The notes below the pieces were generated by a model. It saw nothing but the letters and a program-made list of their open reading frames with translations, searched no databases and had not been told where the DNA came from. This document shows positions 1 to 8,172 of a stretch of 64,000 nt of DNA, in pieces. Each line of letters opens with the position of its first letter. The stretch's first letter is position 1. The stretch is taken from contig JAHDSF010000012.1 in assembly GCA_018432935.1 (NCBI GenBank), positions 85,465 to 149,464 on the forward strand. The letters run 5' to 3'. The DNA is from Rhodospirillales bacterium (GTDB lineage: Bacteria > Pseudomonadota > Alphaproteobacteria > Rhodospirillales > Shumkoniaceae). The translations under genes were made by a program, and so were the position numbers.

Positions 1-293
1 ACGCTGCCCAGTTGCGGAGGGCCGATGACCCGCGCGGTCAGCAGGGTCTCGCCGGGCCGGCCGACACCCGTCTGGACGTCGTAGGTGCGGACCTGCTCGC
101 TGTAGATGGCGTTGTAGACAAACCGGTAACGGTCCGGAGCGCCCTCGACGCAGGCGCTTTTGATGTCGCCGCCGCCCAGATAGTCGTACCAGGACAGCTT
201 GCGCGACAAGGGGTCGGTCGCGCCCTGGTAGGCGCATCCGGCAAGCAGAAGCAGCGCACCCACGGCGCGCAGGATCAGGGTCGCAGTCGTCAC
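1..293 (-). CDS. Lipoprotein of unknown function, 3' end outside window
   Basis: The first 97 residues are visible, read from a GTG start at 293 to the left edge. The start is set by GGGAGGAGG (302-310), 8 bases upstream. The product opens with a short charged n-region and a hydrophobic stretch ending in a lipobox, LLAGC (Cys20), so it is probably a lipid-anchored envelope protein. The mature part begins with a Trp/Tyr-rich segment (SWYDYLGGGD) and has a Cys at about residue 47. I do not recognise a characterised family; it looks like the small conserved lipoproteins of Rhodospirillales. It lies 63 bases downstream of the DUF2336 gene on the same strand, so it may be cotranscribed. Codon use is typical of the region. 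Confidence 0.75.
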   Translation of the reverse strand, partial: MTTATLILRAVGALLLLAGCAYQGATDPLSRKLSWYDYLGGGDIKSACVEGAPDRYRFVYNAIYSEQVRTYDVQTGVGRPGETLLTARVIGPPQLGS

Positions 294-356
294 GGAAAAC
301 GCCTCCTCCCACTCCGCTCGTCATATTGGAAAGGCGGCCAAGGAATCCCAGCACCG

Positions 357-1412
357 TCAGTCCCTGTCGGTGCCCTCCACCCAGCCGCGGTCGTAGAAGG
401 CGATGAAGTCGTCGTCGACCAGGGGCCGACCCGGCGCCCGTTGCGGGCCATAGGCGGCGACGATGCGCAGATGGCTGACCGCGTACTGCTCCTCCGGCAA
501 CCGAGCCTGCTTGTACAGGGCTAGGATGCCGTCCTCGCCGCCTTCGCGCAGCAGGCGGCCGGCGTTCTCGGGCGGGATGCCGGCGCGCACGGCAACGGCG
601 TGCTCGAAGAACTCGTGGTCGCCGACCTCCAGCGACCGGAGGACAAGCGCCGGCGTCAGGCGCTGGCGGCGGGCCAGGGCCCGCACGAGGCGCACGACGT
701 CACGGTCGCGCGGCCGCGTTCCCAGCAGCTGCTCGACCGCCTTCTCGCGGGTTTCCAGGATCAGCGATTCGGTGAGTTCGGGCGGCAGATCGTGGTTGGC
801 CGCCAGCCGGCCCTTCAGGCTGTCGGACACCACCTCGACCAGGCACCGCACGATGCGCGGCGGCAGGTAGGCGCGGTCCACCAGCCCTTCCTGGACCGGC
901 GGGCTGTCGCCGAGGTCGTTGATGATGCGTTCGTAGGTGCGCTCGGCGATGCTGGCCCCGGGATTGGCGACCAGGCTGGAGACGACGGCCGTGCTTCTGG
1001 TCCCGGCCAGGACGTCGGCCACGAACTCCGAAACCCGCGCCCGCCGGGCGATCGCCACCTGGTGTTCCTCGCCCCGGGTATGGATGATGTCGAGCAGGTC
1101 GGCGTCGCTGAGGACGACGGCATCATGGAGCACCGGGCCGGCGACCTCGATGACGTCCTGCGCCAGCGTGCAGGCAACATCGTGCGGCAGGTTGGCGCAG
1201 GCGTGGAGCTTCTCCGACAAGGTCCGGCGGACCACCACCTCGACGTCCCGGGCGAGCAGGCGGAAGATCGATTCGGCGATCGCGCGTTCGTTGTCCCCCA
1301 GGGTCTCTGCGGCAAACGCCGCCGCGATCTTGCCGCCGACCGCCGCGCGACCCTGGGCCGAGCGGTCTTCGAGAAGCGCCTTCACGTCATCCGGAGTAAG
1401 GGTTCCCATCAT
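357..1412 (-). CDS. DUF2336 family protein
   Basis: A protein of about 351 residues matching DUF2336, an uncharacterised, largely helical family common in Rhodospirillales and related alphaproteobacteria, often as several paralogues. Typical features are a repeated helical N-terminal half (residues about 1-200) with short motifs such as LSEKLH and IARRARVSE. No catalytic motif, signal peptide or membrane segment is seen. The frame is open further upstream, but tandem ATGs at 1412/1409 follow a purine-rich GGCGGGACGGTGG stretch, and translation from there starts at the family-like sequence MGTLTPDDVK. The gene diverges from the dCMP deaminase gene, sharing a control region of about 130 bases. 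Function is unknown; a regulatory or adaptor role is only a guess. Confidence 0.85.
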   Translation of the reverse strand: MMGTLTPDDVKALLEDRSAQGRAAVGGKIAAAFAAETLGDNERAIAESIFRLLARDVEVVVRRTLSEKLHACANLPHDVACTLAQDVIEVAGPVLHDAVVLSDADLLDIIHTRGEEHQVAIARRARVSEFVADVLAGTRSTAVVSSLVANPGASIAERTYERIINDLGDSPPVQEGLVDRAYLPPRIVRCLVEVVSDSLKGRLAANHDLPPELTESLILETREKAVEQLLGTRPRDRDVVRLVRALARRQRLTPALVLRSLEVGDHEFFEHAVAVRAGIPPENAGRLLREGGEDGILALYKQARLPEEQYAVSHLRIVAAYGPQRAPGRPLVDDDFIAFYDRGWVEGTDRD

Positions 1413-1543
1413 CCACCGTCCCGCCGGGCAGCCTTGCGCGCATTGTACATCGGCCGCGCCGGTTGCGCGATTTTCGCGATTGCATGGTGCCGACGATGCC
1501 ACCAAGATCCCAGTTGCACCAGGGACAACGGGGAGACAGCGCC

Positions 1544-2071
1544 GTGGCGGAAGAGCCGAAGCGGAAGCGTCCGTCGTGGGACGAATACTTCCTCGACCTC
1601 ATCGAGGCGGTCGCCAAGCGTGCCACCTGCGACCGCGGGCGCAGCGCCTGTGTGATCACCAAGGCCAACCGTATCATCGCCACCGGCTATGTCGGCTCGC
1701 CGCCCGGGCTGCCGCACTGCGACGACGTCGGCCACCTGTTCCGCAAGGCGGTCGATGAGGACGGCCAGATCCGCACCCACTGCGTGCGCACCATCCATGC
1801 CGAGCAGAACGCGATCTGCCAGGCGGCCCGCTATGGCGTCGCGCTGGACGGCGCGACCCTTTACTGCACGATGGAGCCGTGCCGGGTCTGCGCGATGCTG
1901 ATCATCGCCGTCGGGATCAAGCGCGTGGTGGCACGCCGGCGCTATCACGCGGGCGCCGACACCCGGCAGATGTTCCACGATGTCGGCGTGGCCCTGGAGG
2001 TGGTCGAGGACACGATCCAGTCCTACGACAGCCAGGCGGAGGCGGACCCGCTCAGGAGCGCCGATTCTTGA
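1544..2071 (+). CDS. Deoxycytidylate (dCMP) deaminase family protein
   Basis: A cytidine/deoxycytidylate deaminase-fold enzyme of 175 residues (ComEB-like). The family hydrolyses dCMP to dUMP plus ammonia, feeding dTTP synthesis in the cytoplasm. The zinc site is complete: HAEQNAI supplies the zinc His and the catalytic Glu, and MEPCRVC supplies the two zinc Cys (PCxxC). The upstream TCDRGRSACVI segment and the GYVGSPPGLPHCDD loop also fit dCMP deaminases. I chose the GTG at 1544 because GGGGAGA (1530-1535) lies 8 bases before it; the ATG at 1463 lacks such a site and would add a non-conserved tail. The 3' end overlaps the convergent DUF6460 gene by 20 bases. Confidence 0.9.
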   Translation: MAEEPKRKRPSWDEYFLDLIEAVAKRATCDRGRSACVITKANRIIATGYVGSPPGLPHCDDVGHLFRKAVDEDGQIRTHCVRTIHAEQNAICQAARYGVALDGATLYCTMEPCRVCAMLIIAVGIKRVVARRRYHAGADTRQMFHDVGVALEVVEDTIQSYDSQAEADPLRSADS

Positions 2072-2300
2072 CGTAGCGGATCACGGCGAACACCCCCCAC
2101 ACCGGCACCACGATCATGGCGCCGGAGACCAGATAGACGCCGAGGTCCCTGGCATTGCGCGCGGCCCAGGCGAAGGTGTCTCCGACCCAGTCGATGAAGC
2201 CGCGCAGCACCTGCTCGGGTGTCCAGCCCACCAGGTGCAGCACGAAGCCGACGACCACCGACAGCACCGCCAGCTTGAGGATCAGGGCGCCCCAACGCAT
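2052..2300 (-). CDS. DUF6460-like small membrane protein
   Basis: A protein of 82 residues with a hydrophobic N-terminal helix (LILKLAVLSVVVGFVLHLVG) and a second near the C-terminus (VSGAMIVVPVWGVFAVI), ending in a basic KNRRS tail. It is thus a two-pass inner-membrane protein with a short amphipathic loop between. The length and the opening MRWGALILKL resemble the DUF6460 family of alphaproteobacteria, whose role is unknown. It is convergent with, and overlaps, the dCMP deaminase gene. The assignment rests on recall of the family pattern, not a search. Confidence 0.7.
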   Translation of the reverse strand: MRWGALILKLAVLSVVVGFVLHLVGWTPEQVLRGFIDWVGDTFAWAARNARDLGVYLVSGAMIVVPVWGVFAVIRYVKNRRS

Positions 2301-2371
2301 CGGCTCTTCTCCGCCTCAGGTTGTCTTCCTTGATAGCATCCGCAGAAGCCGACCGGAAGGCAGTCGCCTGC

Positions 2372-2920
2372 TCAGGGCACGACGAGGTTGCCCAGCTTGC
2401 TGCGGACCTGCGGCGGCAGCTTGGCATCGAGATCGTTCACCATGTCGCGGGCCATTTCGGCCCATAGCTGCTCGCGCTGTTCCGGCGTCACGGTGCCGGG
2501 GGCGGAACGCCGGCTCGTCACCCTCGCCTCGGCGGCAACCGGCTGGTTGCTGCGCGGGTCCACCGCCTCGACCCGTACATCGAGGACGCTTTCGTAAAGC
2601 CGACCCTGCTGGCCCTGCACCTGCTCGGCGATGCTTGCGTTCCGGACCACCACCTTCGCCGTCCCGGCCTTGCCCACCGGCTTCAGGCGTGAGTTGGCCC
2701 AGGCGCCGACCGCGCTCACCAGCCGGTCGGCAAAGCTCCGTTCCGCCGGCGTCAGGGTCGCGCTGTCAAAGCCCTGCACCGGAGCCACGTTGGCAACGTC
2801 CAGCTTGGTCGTGAAGGTGTAGGCCGGGATGTCCGATGCGGCCGGCTTCATCGGCCCGACTTCGCATGCGGCCAAACCGAAGACCGTCACCGCCGCGGCG
2901 AGAACGCGAACGATCGTCAT
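2372..2920 (-). CDS. Putative lipoprotein
   Basis: A protein of 182 residues with a lipoprotein signal ending in FGLAACEVG, so it is probably anchored in the envelope by a lipidated Cys. The mature part has no recognised catalytic motif. It contains a region (KVVVRNASIAEQ to VRVEAVDPRSN) resembling small periplasmic proteins that measure or buffer ligands, but I cannot name the family. The ATG at 2920 is preferred over an upstream in-frame ATG because it places the signal peptide at the N-terminus and is preceded by GGGGGTTCC. It lies 53 bases downstream of the hybrid histidine kinase gene, same strand, so cotranscription is likely. Confidence 0.75.
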   Translation of the reverse strand: MTIVRVLAAAVTVFGLAACEVGPMKPAASDIPAYTFTTKLDVANVAPVQGFDSATLTPAERSFADRLVSAVGAWANSRLKPVGKAGTAKVVVRNASIAEQVQGQQGRLYESVLDVRVEAVDPRSNQPVAAEARVTSRRSAPGTVTPEQREQLWAEMARDMVNDLDAKLPPQVRSKLGNLVVP

Positions 2921-2973
2921 GGAACCCCCCACCAGTTTGCTGCCCGCTATGATGGTGCGTTCGCGCACGGCCT

Positions 2974-5565
2974 TCAAGCCACCGCGTCAGTCTTCGCCTC
3001 GATCCAGACGCTGCGCTCGGGCGGGAAGAGAACGCGGACCGTCGTGCCCTTGCCGGGAGCGCTGGCCAGCGTCAGCGAGCCCCCGTGCGCCCGGGCGAGG
3101 CGGGCGCTAAGCGGCAGCCCGAGCCCGACCCCGTTGAACTTGCGCGACAACGAGCCGTCGGCCTGGCCGAACGCGCTCATCACCAGCTTCATCTTCTCCG
3201 CGGCAATGCCGATCCCGGTGTCGCTCACCTCGAAGATAAACCCTCCCTCGGCGCTGAGGCTCGCCGACAGCGTCACCCGGCCGCCTTCCGGAGTGAACTT
3301 GACGGCATTGGAAAGCAGGTTGAGGAGGATCTGCTTGACCCGCCTTTCGTCGGCGCGCAGCGCCGGCAGCGTCGAGGCGGCGTCGATCTCGAACGCGATC
3401 TCTTTGTCGCCGGCCCGGCCTTCCGCCAGCCGGCGACACGAGCGCAGCATGTGGCGGACGTCGAGCCTGGTCTCCTCGAGCGACGTGCTGCCGGTCTCCA
3501 GCCGCGAGACATCGAGGATATCGTTGATGATGGCCAGCAGGTGCTTGCCGGCGTCGTTGATGTCGCGCGCGTACTCGAGATAGCTGCTGTGCCCGATCGG
3601 TCCGAACAGCTGTGCCGCCAGGATATCGGAGAAGCCGATGATCGAGTTCAGCGGCGTGCGCAGCTCGTGGCTGACGTTGGCGAGGAATTCCGTCTTCGCC
3701 TGGTTGGCGCAGGCGGCCACCTCCTCGGCCCGGCGGCGTTCGGCCACTTCGGCCTGGAGCTCGCGGGTGCGCTGCGCGACCCGTTGCTCGAGGAGCTCGT
3801 TGGCCTCCTGCAGCGCCTTTTCCGCGTACTCGCGCTCGAGGATCTCGCTCTCCATCTCCCGGGTCCGTTCCGAGACCCTGACCTCCAGCTCGTCGTGGGC
3901 GTTGCGCAAGGCGTCCCTGGCATGCCGAAGCTCGGTGATGTCGCGGATGATGACAAGGTAGTGGGGCTGGTTGTCGATGTCGGCGACCGCGGCATGAAGC
4001 AGGCCGGTGCGGGCCGCGCCGGCGCGGGTCAGCAGGCCGAGCTCGCGGTTCCGCGCCGCCCCGTTGCCATGCAGATAGCGCTCCAGCGCCTCCCATTCGT
4101 GGGGGTCACACCATAACCCGAGCTCGCCAATGGCGCGGCCGATGCATTCTCCCGCCGACCAGCCGGAGAGCGCCTGGAACCCCGGATTGGCGTCGACGAT
4201 CACGCCGTCCCGCGCCCTGACCAGAAGGATGCCGTCGGGGCTGAGATCGAAGGATGCCCGGGCCCGCTCGGTGCTCTCATGCAACGCGCGCTCCGAGTTG
4301 CGCTGCTCGGTCACGTCCGTCACCAGGCATTCGAAGCGCGAGGCGCTGCCGTCCGGAGCGCGCTGAATGTGAACGCTGCTTCCCATGATCCGGCTGCCGT
4401 AGGCGTCGCCGAGACGGAACTCGAGATGGAAGTCGTCGGGCCCTTCGACTGCGTGCCTCTCGAGGGTTGCGACCACCCGCGCGCCGTCGACGGGGTTCAG
4501 CAGGTCGGGCAGCGAAACCCTGCCGTCGAGCACCGCCTGGCGGTCGATTCCCAGCCGTTCGGCGGTCCGCGAAATGTACTCGCAAGGGAAGCCCGGTTCG
4601 AACCGATGCAGACAGGCGATCACGGGGCTGCGGTTGATCATATCCTCCAGCAGCTTCGTCTGCTCGGCCTCCGCGGCCAGCTCGCGGGTTTTGCGGCCCA
4701 CCTGGCGCCGCAGCCCCCACGACCAGGCGGCCCCGGCGATCAGCAGCAGCAGCAGCGCCCCGAACGCCGACATCACCAGCGGACGGTGCCGGACCGGTTC
4801 CTCCTGCAAGGCGGTGTGGTTCCACCGGTTCTGAATGGCATCGTAGGCGCCGCTTGCCTTGATCGAGGCAAGCGCATCGTCGAGGCGCCTGGCCAAATCG
4901 CCCCTCCCGCGCGGGACGGCGAAGGCCATCGAGCTCACGAACGCGTCCTGCCCTAGCGACGCCACCGTGGTTATGTCCTCGTCGCGGGCCACATGCGTCG
5001 CGATCAGGCGCGGCAGCACGGCCGCGTCGAAGCGCGAGGAGGCTACCCCCCGCAGGGCATCGGCGACGCTGCCGGTGGCCTGCACGTGAACGTGCGGCCA
5101 GGTATCGCGGATGTAGGTGTGGGCGAGGCTCCCATCGAGGACCGCGACCCGCCGGGCCTTGAGATCTGCCTGCCCCGTGATGCCGGAATCGCTGCGTACG
5201 AACACGGCAAAGGGGAAGACGGCGAACGGCGCCGTGAAGTCGAAGCCGCGCCGCCGCTCGGGAGTCGGGACGAGGCCCGCCACGATGTCGGCGCCCTCAG
5301 CATCGCCAGGGCTGCGGATCTCCCGCCAAGGCATCACCCGGTAACGGAATCTGAGCCCGCTGGCGTCGGCCATCTCCTCCATCAGGTCGACGACCAGCCC
5401 GCGCGGGCCTCCGGAGTGGTCGAGGAAGATGAATGGCGAGGTAGCGTTGCTGACGACCGTATAGGTCGGCGGGTCCGCCGCAATGGCCATCGGTGCGAAG
5501 CCCAGAAGGGCTCCGATCAGGAGGACAGCTGATACAGGTCTACGCACCTTTCGTCGGATTGCCAT
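2974..5565 (-). CDS. Hybrid sensor: periplasmic binding domain - PAS - PAS - histidine kinase
   Basis: A sensor kinase of 863 residues. Order: signal peptide; SBP_bac_3-type periplasmic binding domain (about 30-265, with GLVVDLMEEMA and DFTAPFAVFPFAVFVR typical of amino-acid-binding proteins); one transmembrane helix (about 270-292); two PAS domains (about 305-560); a coiled coil of ERTREMESEI type; HisKA with phospho-accepting His in SHELRTPLNSIIGFSD; and a HATPase with N box NLLSNAVKFTP and G boxes DTGIGIA and GVGLGLPL. The binding domain probably senses a small periplasmic ligand. The HisKA resembles the DivJ/PleC/PdhS group. No response regulator gene adjoins it. The ATG at 5565 is chosen because it begins the signal peptide and follows GCGAGGACC. 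Confidence 0.92.
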   Translation of the reverse strand: MAIRRKVRRPVSAVLLIGALLGFAPMAIAADPPTYTVVSNATSPFIFLDHSGGPRGLVVDLMEEMADASGLRFRYRVMPWREIRSPGDAEGADIVAGLVPTPERRRGFDFTAPFAVFPFAVFVRSDSGITGQADLKARRVAVLDGSLAHTYIRDTWPHVHVQATGSVADALRGVASSRFDAAVLPRLIATHVARDEDITTVASLGQDAFVSSMAFAVPRGRGDLARRLDDALASIKASGAYDAIQNRWNHTALQEEPVRHRPLVMSAFGALLLLLIAGAAWSWGLRRQVGRKTRELAAEAEQTKLLEDMINRSPVIACLHRFEPGFPCEYISRTAERLGIDRQAVLDGRVSLPDLLNPVDGARVVATLERHAVEGPDDFHLEFRLGDAYGSRIMGSSVHIQRAPDGSASRFECLVTDVTEQRNSERALHESTERARASFDLSPDGILLVRARDGVIVDANPGFQALSGWSAGECIGRAIGELGLWCDPHEWEALERYLHGNGAARNRELGLLTRAGAARTGLLHAAVADIDNQPHYLVIIRDITELRHARDALRNAHDELEVRVSERTREMESEILEREYAEKALQEANELLEQRVAQRTRELQAEVAERRRAEEVAACANQAKTEFLANVSHELRTPLNSIIGFSDILAAQLFGPIGHSSYLEYARDINDAGKHLLAIINDILDVSRLETGSTSLEETRLDVRHMLRSCRRLAEGRAGDKEIAFEIDAASTLPALRADERRVKQILLNLLSNAVKFTPEGGRVTLSASLSAEGGFIFEVSDTGIGIAAEKMKLVMSAFGQADGSLSRKFNGVGLGLPLSARLARAHGGSLTLASAPGKGTTVRVLFPPERSVWIEAKTDAVA

Positions 5566-5617
5566 GGTCCTCGCTGCGGTCGCGGCGGGGCGGATACCAT
5601 CCGCCCCGCCGGAATGG

Positions 5618-6745
5618 TCAGGCGAGCGTCTCGAGCAGGCGGTACATGAGCCTGGCACGCGGGGTGACGCTTGTCAGATCGATGTGCTCGTGGTCGGTGT
5701 GGGCGCCCTCGCCGACGACGCCGAGGCCGTCGACGGTGGCAACGATGGGAGCCGTGAAGTTGCCGTCCGAGGCACCGCCGCCCTTCCCCGGTTCGAGCGC
5801 GAAGCCGATCTCCTCGGCCAGGGTGCGGATTTGCTCGGCGAGCGCCAGCGTGGCCAGGGTGGTCTCGAACGGGGGCCGCATGGCACCGCCCTCGACGGTA
5901 ATAGCGACCTCGGAATCGTGGGCCGTCAGTCCCCGCACCTTGGCGATGTACTCGTCGGCAATGGCCTTGGTCGGCACCCTCATGTCGACCAGCATGCGCG
6001 CCTCCTCGGGAACCACGTTGGCCCGCGTGCCGCCGGCCACCACCCCGACATTGACGGTCAGGTCGAGTCCGTAGTCGGTCATGCTTTCCAGTTTCAGGAT
6101 CTGGTGCGCCATTTCCTTGACGGCGCTGTGTCCGTCCCGGTGGTTGGCGCCGGAATGGGCGGCCACGCCACGCAGGGTAATGGTGAACCGCGCCGTGCCC
6201 TTGCGGGCGATGACCACCTTGCCGAGCTGCGTCGAGGGCTCGGCGAGCAGTACGTACTTCTGCTTGCGGGCCTCGGCCTCGATCAGCGGCCGCGAGGTCA
6301 CGCTCGAGATTTCCTCGTCGGGATTGAAGAAGAAGGTGATCGGCAACGGCGTGGTACGGCCCGTCCGGTGCAGCTCGCGGTAGGCGTGGAAGGCGAGATA
6401 GGCGCCGCCTTTCATGTCGAAGATGCCGGGCCCGTAGGCCTTGTCGCCCTCGATGCGGAAGGGCAGGCGCTCCAGCATGCCGATCGGGTGCACGGTGTCG
6501 AGATGGCTCAGCACCAGGATGCCCGGACCGTCACCACCCCACGGCGAGCGCACCTTCAGGCAGTCGCCGTAGCCGGTGGGTCCCGGAATGCGCTCGGTGA
6601 TCGCACCCTCGGCCGCGAATTCGGACTGCACCCGGGTCATCATCCGGTTGACGGCCTCGGGGTCGCTGGACGGCGATTCGATCTCGATCCAGGGCCTCAG
6701 CCCCTCCAGGATGGCGGCGGTATCGAAACACGGCTCGGCGGTCAT
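5618..6745 (-). CDS. M20 family metallopeptidase (glutamate carboxypeptidase-like)
   Basis: A dizinc peptidase of 375 residues in the M20/ArgE/CPG2 superfamily. Visible are the first metal site SHLDTVHP, the bridging Asp motif GPGIFDMKGG, the catalytic Glu pair in NPDEEISS, and a dimerisation (lid) domain beginning near RGVAAHSGA. Members remove a C-terminal residue, often Glu, from peptides or N-acyl amino acids in the cytoplasm; the substrate here is not determined. There is no signal peptide. Start: ATG at 6745 preceded by AAAAAGGAACC. It follows the hybrid kinase gene in map order but is transcribed first, so the two could share a transcript. Confidence 0.9.
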   Translation of the reverse strand: MTAEPCFDTAAILEGLRPWIEIESPSSDPEAVNRMMTRVQSEFAAEGAITERIPGPTGYGDCLKVRSPWGGDGPGILVLSHLDTVHPIGMLERLPFRIEGDKAYGPGIFDMKGGAYLAFHAYRELHRTGRTTPLPITFFFNPDEEISSVTSRPLIEAEARKQKYVLLAEPSTQLGKVVIARKGTARFTITLRGVAAHSGANHRDGHSAVKEMAHQILKLESMTDYGLDLTVNVGVVAGGTRANVVPEEARMLVDMRVPTKAIADEYIAKVRGLTAHDSEVAITVEGGAMRPPFETTLATLALAEQIRTLAEEIGFALEPGKGGGASDGNFTAPIVATVDGLGVVGEGAHTDHEHIDLTSVTPRARLMYRLLETLA

Positions 6746-6809
6746 GATGGTTCCTTTTTATCCTGCAGCGAAGGCAAGGGAGCCCACCGGCCCCCCGCAA
6801 CGATCTTAA

Positions 6810-6878
6810 TCAGCGACCACCGCAATGACCATGGCCCAGCTCGCCCAACTGCCGTAACGAACGGAACAAACGATACAT
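6810..6878 (-). CDS. Possible 22-codon leader ORF upstream of the M20 peptidase
   Basis: A short frame, MYRLFRSLRQLGELG through a stop at 6810, starts at 6878 behind an AAGGGGAGAG purine run and just after a small perfect hairpin CTTGT-AAAA-ACAAG (6886-6899). It ends 64 bases before the M20 start. The hairpin and purine run are directly visible; translation is inference. The purine run sits closer to the ATG than usual, and no attenuator-like alternative pairing was worked out, so this may be chance. Confidence 0.2.
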   Translation of the reverse strand: MYRLFRSLRQLGELGHGHCGGR

Positions 6879-6996
6879 CTCTCCCCTTGTTTTTACAAGA
6901 GATGCGACTGTTACGCCCGCCAGCGATCGGACGGGCCTGGGGCTCGATGGATGACAAGCTGATCCAGCGGCTGTGAACTGCTCTCGGGCGCCCGGC

Positions 6997-7950
6997 TCAC
7001 TCCTGAATCCGCTCGCGGTCATGCGGGGCCGAGGGGTCGATCTCCGGGCCGACCGGCACGATGGCGGTCGGGTTGATGGTGCGATGGCTGCCGTAGTAGT
7101 GGCGCTTGATCTGGTCGAGCTTCACGGTCTCTGCGACGCCTGGCTGCTGGTACAGATCCCGCGTGTAGGCCCACAGGTTGGGATAGTCGACCAGCCGGCG
7201 GACGTTGCACTTGAAGTGGCCGTGATAGACGGCATCGAAGCGAATCAGGGTCGTGAACAGCCGCCAGTCCGCCTCCGTCAGACGGCCGCCGACCAGCCAG
7301 CGGTGGCGCCGCAGGTGCTCCTCGAGGCCGTCGAGGGTGTCGAACAGCGCCCGGACCGCCTCCTCGTATGCCTCCTGGGTGGTGGCGAATCCCGCCTTGT
7401 AGACCCCGTTGTTGACCGGCTCGTAGATGCGCTCGTTCATCGCGTCGATATCGCGTTGCAGGGGCTTGGGACAGTAATCCCCGGACCTGGCGCCGACCCC
7501 GTCGAACGCCGCGTTGAACATGCGGATGATGTCGGCCGATTCGTTGCTGACTATGGTCTGGCGCCGGATGTCCCACAGTACCGGCGTGCTGGCCCGGCCG
7601 CTGACCTGCGGGTCGGCCTTGCGGTAGACTTCGTAAAGCCGCCGCGCCCCGTTGACGGGGTCGGCCCCCTCGGCGATCGTCCAGCCCTCCTCCAGCATCA
7701 GCGGTTCGACGGCGGTGACCGGGATCATGGCTTCGAGGCCCTTGAGGACGCGGAAGATCAGCGTCCGGTGAGCCCATGGGCAGGCATACGAAACGTAAAG
7801 GTGGTAGCGCCCCGGCTCGGCCTTGAAGCCCGAGCTGCCGTCGGCCGTGATCCAGTTGCGGAACCGGCTTTCCTCGCGCCGGAACCGGCCGCCGCTGGAC
7901 GCGGTATCGTACCAGCGGTCCTGCCATTCGCCGTCGACGAGCACGCCCAT
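6997..7950 (-). CDS. yqjG: Glutathionyl-hydroquinone reductase
   Basis: A protein of 317 residues of the Xi-class glutathione transferases (YqjG/EcmB/Gto). These cytoplasmic enzymes use glutathione to reduce glutathionyl-hydroquinones, recycling quinone adducts. The catalytic Cys lies in YACPWAHRTL (about residues 53-62), the family signature. An SNESADIIR glutathione-binding turn and the conserved C-terminal helical domain (FTTLIRFDAVYHGHFKCN) are also present. Length is normal for the family. The start codon is the ATG at 7950, one base after the stop of a short Cys-Cys ORF (7952-8062), suggesting translational coupling. WrbA, another quinone-handling enzyme, lies just upstream on the same strand. 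Confidence 0.94.
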   Translation of the reverse strand: MGVLVDGEWQDRWYDTASSGGRFRREESRFRNWITADGSSGFKAEPGRYHLYVSYACPWAHRTLIFRVLKGLEAMIPVTAVEPLMLEEGWTIAEGADPVNGARRLYEVYRKADPQVSGRASTPVLWDIRRQTIVSNESADIIRMFNAAFDGVGARSGDYCPKPLQRDIDAMNERIYEPVNNGVYKAGFATTQEAYEEAVRALFDTLDGLEEHLRRHRWLVGGRLTEADWRLFTTLIRFDAVYHGHFKCNVRRLVDYPNLWAYTRDLYQQPGVAETVKLDQIKRHYYGSHRTINPTAIVPVGPEIDPSAPHDRERIQE

Positions 7951-7951
7951 C

Positions 7952-8062
7952 TCAGGCTCCCCGCGTGGCCGGAATCGGGGTGACGCGGCGGTTCCGGCCG
8001 GGGACCTGTGCGCCCGGCGCCTCTCCCACGATCAACCCGCAGCAGCGAAACCTCGTCATCAT
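7952..8062 (-). CDS. Candidate leader peptide with tandem cysteines
   Basis: A 36-codon frame beginning MMTRFRCCGLIV starts at 8062 behind a perfect AAGGAG (8068-8073) with 5-base spacing, and ends with TGA one base before the ATG of the glutathionyl-hydroquinone reductase gene. The ribosome-binding site is better than that of most genes here, so translation is plausible. Two adjacent Cys codons early in an ORF directly before a glutathione-dependent enzyme are what one would expect of a cysteine-responsive leader. That role is inference; no family is recognised and no terminator hairpin was identified. Confidence 0.45.
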   Translation of the reverse strand: MMTRFRCCGLIVGEAPGAQVPGRNRRVTPIPATRGA

Positions 8063-8172
8063 GCATGCTCCTTGCTCTTCTGTCCCTGCAGGAACATCTG
8101 GGAAGGCGGCCCGGTTCGACAATCGCCGGGTCGGACACAAGACGGTCCGTACGGAGAAACGTCGACCTGGGA

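Noticed and set aside
6742..6957. 71-codon minus-strand frame ending at the M20 start (ATGA overlap)
   Set aside because: The overlap looks like coupling, but there is no ribosome site and the translation is basic, low-information sequence.
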